Positions 35,801 through 46,800 of a stretch of 64,000 nt of DNA are shown in pieces. The stretch spans positions 558,001 to 622,000 of the forward strand of contig JAGGNK010006571.1 in the NCBI GenBank assembly GCA_017590115.1, written 5' to 3'. The stretch comes from Montifringilla adamsi. Its lineage: Eukaryota; Chordata; Aves; Passeriformes; Passeridae. The notes under the pieces were generated by a model that was not told the origin of the DNA, ran no database searches, and saw only the letters and a program-made list of their open reading frames with translations. Made by a program: the position numbers and the translations under genes. Every line of letters starts with the position of its first letter. Position 1 is the first letter of the stretch.

Positions 35801-37832
35801 TGTATGGTCATTCAGGTTTGGTTAGGCTGACCAAAAAAGCCCAGTATGACAGTGACATGAAGAGGACATTGTGTCCTAGGCCTGTGGCCATGCTCTCTCA
35901 GATTTGGTTTGTTTGAAAGGATACTAAGAAAGCCATGGATATGCTGGGTTCCATGCTCTCTGAAAGAGCAATGGATCTGAACTGGAATGTTCACCTACAA
36001 GTGATCCCTCAGAAGACAGCAAAGGCATGTCCTGAGATCTTAATTTTTTAAGACAGTGCCCATGTATCTGCTCCTCTTCGGAGTAGGATTTTTTATAGTT
36101 GTTAGTAATTTGTGTCTTAAAAATTTTGGTCACAGATTCTGGAATTATATGGTCAAAATCTTTTCTGAGAGACATTGAAGATAGCCTGTGGCTGCTGAAT
36201 GTCTGGATAGGATCAGAAGAATACTTGTGGCTTGCAGGATGGTGGCTGAGTAATAGGGTGTCACCATTGCCTCACTATCATCTGAAGTGATGATAGTGTG
36301 GTGAGAGATACTGAAGAAACAGCAATGCCTCCCATAATTCAGGGAAGCCTTGTTACAGGCACTGTTAAATTATACAGATAATGATCCCTCTATTTCACAC
36401 TGAAAAAAATAGTTGATCAGATGTATCTTAGGTTGTGGTCAGTCTTGCAAATTTTTATGCAGTGCTGCTCAGGAGAGTCTCATCAGTACCTATCATAATC
36501 TGCAAGGCAGAAAGCAAGATGGGCATGTGACAACTGGCAGATAATATCTGCAGTTGTAGAAGAATTTTCCTCTGTATCTTGATGACTGAGTGCAGAATCA
36601 GCACTTGTGGGTGAGAGTGCTGGGTAGCCTGTGAAACACTGCGAGCCTGTGTGGCCAGTATAACATAGTCAGAAAAGGGCTCGGGAAAACAAGATGGGGA
36701 CAATAAGCAGAGTGATGGGCAGAGCAGATGATCTTTTTCAAATCCCAGCCAAGACAGTGCCCAGAACCACAGAAGAATCACCAAGAACAAGAAACTGTGG
36801 TTGTGCAGCCAGCTTGCCCTGCTGTGAGGTGCCATTTCTAACATTTCATATAAATTCTCCTTGTTTGCTAGATGCTTTTCAAAGTTCAAGTACAAATATG
36901 TATCTTACTTGTCTACTTTCATAGGATCATGATTTTTCATCCAGTCAGGAAAGTCAGCCCAGTGATCAGTAGACGTCCAGGGTTTTGTCCCCTTGAAGAA
37001 GTCTGGGCAGATGGTTCTGTGTGAGATATGGAATTCAGTCAATTTTCATTAAAACTGTGAATGTCTAAATGTCTCTTAATGTCTTCTAGTCCGGAGTGCA
37101 CATCTACATGATCACTGTCATCCTATTCTGGTAACCAGCTAGCTAAAAACATATGCCTTTTTATGGAAAACAAAGACACAAATTGTTTCCTTATTATTTC
37201 CTTAGACACACTTAATACAAAAATAAAGGGATTAAACAAACCTCCTGATCCTATATAAACACATAGGTATGTCTTTGCTGTTACAAGCTAAAGCAAATGT
37301 TCAAAAGGTTTGGTTCTGAAAAGCTTATACAACTTCAAATATATACCACTGTTTCTCTTTGGATCACCCATGCTGCTTCATAAGCACAAACATGGGCACT
37401 TCAAGACTCCATGTGCCTTTGTGCTCAGCTAGCCATTTTTCCTGGGTCAGTTTTAGCACCTTTCGTGGCTCCATAGAAGTATTTTGTCCATTTTCTTTTT
37501 TATTTGCTCGTACTGAAGTGGTATGGTTGTCTTATGTCTGTTGGGAACATCATATGCTATGCCTAGCTTTGGGCTTGGTGATCTATCAGTGCATTTAAGG
37601 GGAAGACAGGAAAGAAAGTTGCTTACATATATCCATGACCTGCTATCAAATCGACTATGTATCTAATGTCTGGGAACTGCCATCCAAATACATCATGAAC
37701 CACAATCACAGCTTTGTCCGTGGAAAAAGACGGTCTACAAACATATGCCTTAAGGTACTCAATTTGTACTTCATGGCCAAGGCACCCATAGTGAGACCTT
37801 TCTCCAGTATTGTATAGAAAAGGATCAGCCAT
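32670..37832 (-). CDS. CMBL copy C: intact CMBL paralog with Ser in place of the catalytic Cys
   Basis: Five exons on the minus strand (37832-37627, 37016-36909, 35063-34921, 34541-34450, 32849-32670) join to 729 nt, 242 residues. Every splice site is GT-AG and every intron phase equals copy A. Exons 2-5 have exactly the same lengths as in copy A (108, 143, 92, 180 bp). Family: dienelactone-hydrolase-type alpha/beta hydrolase, probably cytosolic, as no signal peptide or membrane segment is seen. The elbow reads GFSWGG, so the predicted triad is Ser129-Asp176-His209; the HDVFG motif (Asp47) and GQVHGF are kept. The N-terminus is three codons shorter and lacks the PCPCDIG motif. By eye 37/47 residues of exon 3 and 35/59 of exon 5 match copy A, so the copies are old, yet no frame is broken, which suggests continued selection. 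The substrate is unknown. Confidence 0.92.
34450..34541 (-). CDS. CMBL copy C, coding exon 4 with triad Asp176
   Basis: 92 bp, reading [14 protein letters not shown] and [15 protein letters not shown]. The acidic triad residue is kept. Donor GATCAG|GTAAG, acceptor TTACAG. Confidence 0.92.
34921..35063 (-). CDS. CMBL copy C, coding exon 3 with Ser129 nucleophile
   Basis: 143 bp. The nucleophile codon is TCC (Ser) at 34991-34993, inside [21 protein letters not shown] single C/G difference separates it from the TGC Cys codon of copy A. Donor TATG|GTAGTG, acceptor CTTAG. Confidence 0.93.
36909..37016 (-). CDS. CMBL copy C, coding exon 2
   Basis: 108 bp, opening TICPDFF and ending KVD plus two bases. 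This is the most diverged exon, about 18 of 35 residues equal to copy A. Acceptor CACAG, donor AA|GTAAGA. Confidence 0.9.
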
Positions 37833-37840
37833 TTGAAAAC
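37627..37840 (-). CDS. CMBL copy C, first coding exon
   Basis: The ATG is at 37830-37832 (MADP...), eight bases after an AG acceptor at 37841-37842 that is preceded on the minus strand by a run of 27 T. The donor is GGATATAT|GTAAG at 37625-37626. An in-frame ATG farther upstream lies beyond the T tract and is intronic by this model. Confidence 0.88.
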
Positions 37841-37841
37841 C

Positions 37842-37842
<1 letters not shown>

Positions 37843-37869
<27 letters not shown>
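37843..37869 (+). repeat. Poly-A tract (T27 on the transcribed strand) at the copy C exon 1 acceptor
   Basis: Twenty-seven A on the plus strand. On the transcribed strand it is an unbroken polypyrimidine tract directly before the AG of the first coding exon. Confidence 0.9.
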
Positions 37870-37872
<3 letters not shown>

Positions 37873-40800
37873 TAAAAATATAGCAAGAATGTGAAAATAA
37901 TTTGTTAACAAAAATCATTTAGGGCAAAAAGGCAAATAGGGTCTTCCAAAAGTAGTTTAGTAACTTCTGTAAATAACATTGATATCCTTGTATGAAGAGA
38001 GAAAGTAGAAAAAAGCAAAAGCAATGTTCCAGTGCAGAATGCCTCTTCGCCTATTCTGTTATTAAGCTGAGAATAAAGAGAAATACCAAAATCAAAGTTA
38101 TCAAACTACAAACAACCTGGACATGTAGATCCCGATACTCATGTCACATTTGTTTTGCTGCCATGTGGCTCTGTCAGTGCTGGTGTGAAGCACTATGGCT
38201 CCCGAAGTCACTCTCTCCTGAGGCATGGGGCCGTCATCCATGTCCTCATGGGGAATCCTGTGCTGGCTCTTCTGAACTATTTGCAAGGACCACAGCATTC
38301 AACTTCTGCATTGAAGTGTAATGTTCAGTGCTTCTCTTGGTGCTGGTGCCTGGTAGCTCATGTGGGTTTTCTGTAGCGGCATCACAGCTCTTCTGAGAGC
38401 AGGAGTACTGGGTGCAGTTAGCGAAGAGCTGCAGTATGGATTTGTAAACTAGATTCCAATACCATGTGTCCCTATGCCCTTGAGAGGGATTGCAAGAAAA
38501 CAAGCTTATGTGCAAGCCTCATTCAGGATATTTGAGAGTATATGGTTTTGTCCCTTCTGCAAAAGTAGCAATTAGAGACAATGAGCCAGTAGATGTGCTA
38601 GACAGATTAAAGTCAAAAGTTGTTCTGACTCTCTGTGTCAGGAGCTTGGAATGGACTCTGTGCAAAAAGTAGATTGTGATCCTGTAATTAAAAGTGGTGT
38701 TACAATGCATCTATACAAGGAATCCAATTAAGTCTGCAGGGGCAGTGATAATAGTAGCACTTCCTAGCCATGTACTGACTTTGTACTGACTTTGAAACTG
38801 TCCTTGGGCGTGCAGTACACAGGCACTTACACTATGACTGTCTCCACTTCATCATTTCTACATCAACCTATTATTTTAGTTTGCGTTGTAACATGTACTT
38901 CATAAAACTATCTAATCTTCATGGAAGGGCAGCAATTTCCCGTAAAAATGCATGCCTTCCTCAGTCCTCCATTAACTAGAGCAGCAGAGGGCTACATTTC
39001 ACAGAGTAATGGGAAATTTTGCCTAGGCAATAGGAACACATTTGGAACCATGGTATGGACAGACTGAAGAACAGAGAGTTGATGCCACAGAGACTCACTG
39101 CTTGCTTATGCCCTGCATAACACTTCCCAGTTTGTATGATTCATTCTGGCTCAATAAAAGGATCTATATTTTATATGCATTTAGACTGCTTTATACCCAA
39201 GATAACCCAAATTTTATATGCATTTAAACTTATTAAATGCTCCCCAATGCATAGTACAGAGACACTGTTCTTCCACATCCTCTCCCAAGCCTGGGGCTGC
39301 TGTCACCAGATCTGGCAGGGCCAGGACTGAATTTGAACAAATATGCTTGATTACAACCATAACCCTGGCTGATAGTGATGTAGACATACAGGAACTGGGC
39401 AGACATGGCTTTATTCTCTAATCAAGCTCATTCAGATAAATCCATGAGATGGATGATCTCTCATCATCACAGTAATCCCCTGTGCTGATAACGGAGAATT
39501 GATTACATATGTAATTTTCATCCCACCTTTCTCAACATCTGTCAGGCTTGGTTCTAGGAAGCACGAAGTAGCCTGATCTTCAGGATTAAGACCTCCATTG
39601 TTTTGGCATTATATGAAAGTGAAAGGCTTGTCACACATGGGAGATTATCTCCTAATTTAAGCCCCACCATAATGCTTGAAATGCCTGAAAATGCTAGAGA
39701 GAGGTCTGTTCATACAAAAGTGCTTCCTACCTCTCATTTTTATAACCTAAGACGAGTGAGCTTGTTGAAGTACAAGAGGCTGCCTGGAGAAGCCACAGGT
39801 ACTCCCAAAGATAGCTAACACTGCTGCCTTCTGAGATGGCAGCCACAGTCTTACTCCACTGTGGTGTTTTGTTCAGAAGGGTACAGGCTGTGTCCCCTTC
39901 AAGGAAGTGCTGCTTAGGAGGCACTAAGCTCTGCAGTAGTTGTGAATCAGCCTACTCCCTATCCATTGGTTGCTTCCCAGAAACCATTTCTTTTGCCTGT
40001 GCTGACTGAGGCCAGGCCAGCTGGCTCTTTTCCAGGTGGCAGAGAACGTTAGTAAATAGTCAGCCACACCTGAACTGCTTAGAAGTTTGATGGGATCCTG
40101 TTCAGTCAGAAGATTTATTTACTCCCGCCTGCTTTGTCCCACGCAATGTGGCGTGGCAAAGCAACACGCCAGGATATTTCCTACTTTTCCAGTCTCACCT
40201 CATTCCCTCTTCCCACCAATTTCATCCATTACACTTTTCCTTTTCCTGCTTTCCCCATGGCACAGTTCCAAGCAGGCAGCATCTCGCCTTTATGTTCCGC
40301 TCCGCATCACTGTGCTGCAGCACAGAAGAGATGCAGGAGATGCTGGGAACAGGGGGAAAAGTTACTGCTGCTAATGGGGAAAACCACAGATATTGATGAG
40401 TCTTGTAACATCCTACTGCTCCTTAAGAGAAAGGCTTCTTAGACCTTCTCCTTCTCTCCAGTGGTCCTGCCCTTCCTTGGATGTCTTGATACCATTCAGC
40501 TTTCATGCAAGTAACTTAAAAACTGAGGAGAGTTATTTATACAACACAGAGGTGGGCTCCACAAAAGGTGGCAGGACAGACCTGAACTACTGCATTTCTA
40601 GGAGCAGCAAATCACGTAGTTGTATTCTGGTGAGTCTTAGTTTTCATCAGGAAAAAACAAGTCTTTACTTGAAAAGTGAGGTTAATAATATTTTAAAACA
40701 CAATCAGGTTAAACAGAGGCAAAGATCCTGCTAAGGACAATCTCCACTTCTCAGAAAGTGAGTATGAGCACGTGATCTCAAAGTGCTGTGCTGTTTGGCA

Positions 40801-43800
40801 GGACCTTGGACTACTGATGCCAAGATGTGACATCTCTGCCCTTTTCCCGGGTCGAGTGATAACATTTTAAGCTACAGCAGCATTTCATTTCAATGCTAAG
40901 AGGTTAATGGACCAAACAAGGAAAAGAATGGAAATTCATTACCATAAAGGTGAAAAAAACATTATAGTCCTTTAATGTGAACTTGATACTTGATGAACAT
41001 AAATTATCAGTGTCCTCAGAACTATTGCTGTACCAGAGTTTGTAGCAAAGACTCGAAATGAAATTTAGTCTTTCCCAAAGATGACAGCCTTTATCTTCGT
41101 CTTATCTGCCCCTTGATACTTGTTTTTGTGCATTTTTTTACTGAAACCAAAATAATAGTCTCTCTTTAAAGGCATAGGTTTTGCTGATTGTTTCATGCCT
41201 TTTGAAAAAGCTGTATCTACTTGCCTAGCAATTTCAGATTTTGCCTTTCAGCACAGGTAAAAGTAGTTATCCTTTTCTGCTGTCAACTCAATCTGCATGG
41301 ACCAGTTTGCCCTCACATACCTGGAGTGCAGGATCCTGTTTCAGCCCAGCTCACTTCTTCTGCTCAGTGAGACACCAGCTAGATTTCTCTAAACAGAAAA
41401 AGAAGAAAACCAGTTCTTGCTGACAGTTTTTCTCCTGGTGCTGCCCATCCAGTTTTCAGGTGCTCTTCAACTCTTCTGCAGATTTTGGGATTGGGAAGTG
41501 AGGAGGAGAGGCTTCACTCAAGAGTCATCCCGAACGGAAGGGGTGGGGACAGATCATGCAGAGAGGCAGTCTGCAGCGGGCTGCAAATCAGTTGCCTTTA
41601 CTCCACCTTTCATTTATTTGTTATCTAAGGAGTTTAGAAGGAAAGATGCACCCAAACACTGTAACAGACTTTGATGTGAGTGATGCAGACATTTAAGACA
41701 CTGCAGAGGTTTTAGACTTCAGTACTTATAACTGAGACATTTAGCATCAGTGGTGTGTTTGCTGATGCATTTTCTTGAAGAATATTCATATACTTTCTTG
41801 ACTATAATAAATGTCCTTAATGAAATTTGAGGTGAATTAAGATGAATCTGTCCTGGCAAACTTGCAGCTTAAAAAACTTACTAAGTCTCCGTAGCACACA
41901 CGTTCAACATATTGCAACCACACCCATAAGTATTCTCAACAAGTCGAAAAGTGTTCCAGGTTATTTGTGATTAGACTTGCATTTGACAAGCGAGAAAGAC
42001 TGGAGTCTGTGGTGCCTTATTGAAATTTTCCATTCCTATTTCCACAACAGCACTGTATGCAAGGAACATTAACTGAGCCCTCGGTCTGACATACACTCAT
42101 TTTCTCTGTTGTACACATGGTCTGGGTGTGTGTGCATGTTGGAGGGTGGGGGGTATGCAAACGAGAGAGACAAAAGAGCTCAAAGAAAATGATTATGTAA
42201 TTTCATGGCAGAGGTCAGTAAAGAAATTTTTATTCTTGGTGTATAAGACAAACAAGTTCCCCAGTCACCCAGCAGATGCTCAGGAGTACTCAGGGACCAT
42301 AATCTGAGGATTAGTTTAAATAGGTGATAGATGGACTTAGTTTGCCAAACTTCAGACATTTACAATGATGATGTCTTCATGTCAGCAAGGTGTCTACACT
42401 CCCACAGTGTCATCAATATTTAGAGTATGACTCACACTCCATGGGTGTCTTTTTTTGAATAAAAGTAGGTAGTCCCCTAGATGACCCAACTAGTGCAATA
42501 AAATTGCTGTGCTGAGTGCCTAATAACCCAGACAAAAAGAGTCCTACCTCTCTGTGCTCTGGCAGATGCACATAACTCAAAATTGAGGTTTGTCATGACC
42601 AGAAAGAGGGTGTTTGTCCTGTTACACCTGTCAGTGGATTTGCACATCAGGATTGTACAAGAAACCATTAAAAAGATTGCTTGTTTTGCAAGGAAGGGAG
42701 TGGGGAGACTTGACTGAAAAGATCCGGTTTGTACTTTGATATTAATGGCATCTTGCTTGACCTTGTGTAACCCCTCCCAGGTGGGTGTCTTGTACTTAGA
42801 TCCAGAAGACTGAAGTATTGTCTTCCTACCTTGTCCCCACAGAAGGTGGATTCATCCAAGCTGCAGTCCCCTGGAACAGACTGGGCCAGCAGAAGCGTGT
42901 ACCTGATCCCACATGCATCTCATGACTGCAAACCCTGTCCTGGTGCCCAGCCTTGGGGGTGGGTTAGGGTAAAAGGAGAGCAAAGGACTCACTCTGCTCT
43001 AATGCAAGCCTTTGCCTGCACATGGCGTTTATGTTTGACCTGCAAACCCTGTATCATTCAGATCTCCCATACTTGATGAGACTGTCTTTTTCCCTGTGTG
43101 ATACAATCACCTATGTAATGGACTCAGGATTATGCAGATCATTGCATACATGAACTTCCTACAGTCTCAAGGAACTTATGTATTTAATTTCTTATGCCTG
43201 CTGTGAACATTTCTATTTTTAGGGTTAAAAAAATAAAAAGAAAGAAGACACATAACTGAGTTGGAATGAGCACAACAGATTAACTTGTTCAAACACACAG
43301 TGGTGGAATTTCTCATTCACCTGAGACACACAGCTGGTTTTTGGCTGGTTTGTCTTCTTTTGCTCCTTAACGCTTGCACCAATACTTCTCCATCTGCTCC
43401 TCCTGGTTTTACAGAAATGGGCATAGAATAAAGCCCAAAAGTTAATCCTCTCAGCTGTTGGCTGCAATTTTAATTGTATGTCAATAAAAGAAACAAGATC
43501 CTAGGGCATGCAAGCCTGCTGCCCTGAGGCAAAATAGAAAGGTATTCTCTCTCAGATGACTACTGATATCTAAAAACCCAGATAGGCAGGTACTCTGGTG
43601 GCATCTAGTGCAGAAGTGAAACACTCAGATGTAGAAACCAATGAGCAGGCCTAAACATGCCCAATCTACAGTCACCCCATACAGTATTTGGACTGCTGCT
43701 GGTAACAACAGACTTGCCAGGAAGTTGAAATCATTACAAATGTTGTATTTATGTTGTGAAAAAACCCATTCAAAACAACTCTGTTGAGTGACAGGATTGC

Positions 43801-46800
43801 AGCCTAGAGGCTGCAGACGAGGCAAGAGGGACAGCAGGGCTCCTCTCTTCTCTTACCCTGTGCCAGCCAGCAACAGCAGCCTTTCTAAGGGGTTACCACT
43901 GCCCAGGTACCCTGTGAGGAACCACTGGGGAAGTTCCTGGGAAGGACCACAGCAGAGGTACAGTGGGATAGAGTCAAAATGCAGCTCTGGGGAACCAGCT
44001 GTAATGACACTGGTGACTCTGTACCCAAGATCTGCCTTCACAGCAAGAGAAATCCTTTGGGATTTGGCTCTCTTCAAGAGGGGAGCATAGCTATTCCTTC
44101 TAATAAAGCTTCACTGGAAGAATAGCCTTACTAGTGAGTTTGTAATTTGGAGCATCCAGTTTGTAAATTGGATGCTTTTTCTTTTTTGTATGTTAACCCA
44201 ATTCCTTTCCCTCCATCCAGTAAAATCGTTTGTATCCTAAGATATCTACTGAGTCATCACATGGGAAGGAAGAAATATTTTTTAACAAATCTGCTTTAAT
44301 ACTCCAGGCTTCTTTCTTGGATGCCCAGTCAGTGTTTGAATAAAGACCCTCGGAAATCAGGACAGCTCTTTTATTGCAAATCAAGGCTTGGCAGGAGGTT
44401 TACATGTACAGATACTTTCTTTATCATCAGTGAGAATTAGTCTTGCACTTACAATTTTGCTTTTTACCATTTACCTAGCATGGTACTCTGGAGTTGGCAG
44501 CTGCCTTAGCCTGGAGCACTACAAAAATTCTCCAAGAAATCCTCTGATTTGGTTAGTAGTGAGCTATATCCCCACTCTTTCCCATGCTTTCCCATGTGTT
44601 TAAGAAGAAAGGCTCCGAAGTCTGTCCTCTGTGGGAGTGAGTGACCTTATCTGCTCCATCTGGTGCATCGTTGGCAGGCATGACCATGTTCCCTGCACTG
44701 ATCAGAGCACCCGCTGCTCCTCACAGGGCTCCAGGACCAGGGTGATTGCTGCTTCTTCTCCATAAATCTTTGCATCTCTCACCATGCTTCCACTCCCTTG
44801 GGATTTTATTTGCTGCTAAAAACTAATAGGTTCAATCTGTCATCATCTCTCCTTTTGGCCATCTCCCCATTGCATCCACCCCTTCTTCCTCCTGTTCCAC
44901 TCTGTTCCATTTATGTAAGTTATTTGAAGCCACTGGTTTCAGTTGGTTTCTGGTTATCCCTTTCAATGTTCCAGGGTTTTTCTGGGGTAGGCTAGGGTCA
45001 GCTCTCAAAGCATACAAGCACTTGTCTATTTAAAATCAATATTATGACTTTCACCACAGGATGATCTGGAAATTATAGTTTTCCATAGGTATGTTGCTAG
45101 TTTGTGGTGTAGAATTGGTTGACCCAACAGCTTCTGGATTTCTTACGCCTGTCTTGGACTAATTTTTACTGAAAAATAAACTGTTAATGTTTATTCTCAA
45201 ATTTTCTGGTTTTCCTAAAAGAGTTTGTGGGATTACAGAGGGTGTGCTTTGTGAACTTTATAGAAATTGGGTGGAGTACTTTAATTATGCCAAGCAATAA
45301 CAGGAAATCTATTCTAATGTTGTGGGTGACATGCAAAAAGGGGTATTAAAATCACTTATCACTGTACAGGTGTTTCTAGGTTATTCAGTTGCTCTTCACT
45401 TTATTAAGTTGCACTTTCAATGGATTTTCAGTATGAAGCAAATTATTCCAACTAATAATGAATATTAATAACAGTATACAGGAATAATACTACATTCTGG
45501 AGCGATGGCTCAAAAACAGGTACCCCAGACCAAAACTGGCATCTGGTTTTCACTGACCACTATAAATGCAGACATGAGCAAGACAATAGAATTAAGAGTA
45601 CATGGACAGCATGGAATAAGGACTGATTCCCTCCTCTAAAACACTAAACATCTATTTTGTGCATGATTTAAAAATATGTCTATTGTCTTTCTCTTACCAA
45701 ATATTTTGTCTTCTCCTTCAAAATAACAAAAATTTAAAATCCAGTAATTATTAAAAAACATTTCTTTTTTTTTTCCAGTTATCCACCACTCAGAGTATTA
45801 CTTTTAATGATTAATTAATTCAATGTGTTTAGTCTTTGAAACAGAATTTTATACCCAGATTTTTTCCCATAAAAAGAGATATGTTTGATCAGTTTTATTC
45901 TAGGGCATAGGTCCTTTTACCTTTTTTTTTCCCCTGTTCCTTTATTTGGTATGTGTTGTCTCATACAAAACTCATCTAATGTTCATTTTATATTAGGAAC
46001 TTTCTGGGATTAATCAGCTGGAAGGGAGTGATTTTGTTTCCTTGTAATTAAGGCCATATTTGCATGGACATGTAAATACTCTTTCGGTCTTCAGTACAAA
46101 TAAGCTGTCCTGGACAAAAAGCTGCATCTTGTGCCCACAGAATTTATCTTAATTTTCAGAAGAGGCAGCTTTCATGTGTAGAAACCTGGCTTCTCCACAG
46201 TAAACTCCCAATGTGCACCTGAACAGTTTCATTTGCCTGAGATTTTCCAAGACATCCTTTCCAAAGCCAAGAGGACCCCAAAATTTCCACCTGCATGTGA
46301 TCCCCTACAGGTTATATATCTTTCAGATTAACCATGAGGGGTTTTTTTTCCTAACTGGAGAAAGGGAAACAATCAGGAACACTGATTGTTCAACAATCAG
46401 TGATAGCTACTATCACTGAATATTGAACAAATCTGGCATAAATTATTATATTAATCAGTGTTTTAAACTCCAAAACTTTAAGCAGAGTGCCAGGAAAAAA
46501 AAACTTTTATCCAAGTTTGCTCTTTAAAAACATGACTTTAAAAGTCCTGTTTTGCAAATATGTCTATGCATTAGTAATCTTGGAATGTATCCAGACAGCT
46601 TTGGCCTCTGTCCCACAAAGTAATACAGACGCCCAAGTGCAACATCAAAGCAACAAGTTTAAGGAAAGTATATTTAAGAGCTTCTAATTATATAACAAGA
46701 TAATTACCATACATAATTCAGAGCAATCAAGGGGCTTTATTAAATATGTTTGCAGAGAGCACCTGTCTCACCCTTTTTCTAAAATGAGATAATGAACTTT

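Noticed and set aside
36455..36895. 146-codon minus-strand open frame between copy C exons 3 and 2
   Set aside because: It lies inside an intron of copy C with well-supported flanking exons, and the translation resembles no known protein.
37830..37886. Upstream in-frame ATG giving copy C a longer Phe-rich N-terminus
   Set aside because: The extra residues come from the T27 polypyrimidine tract before an AG acceptor. The internal ATG giving MAD matches the family start.
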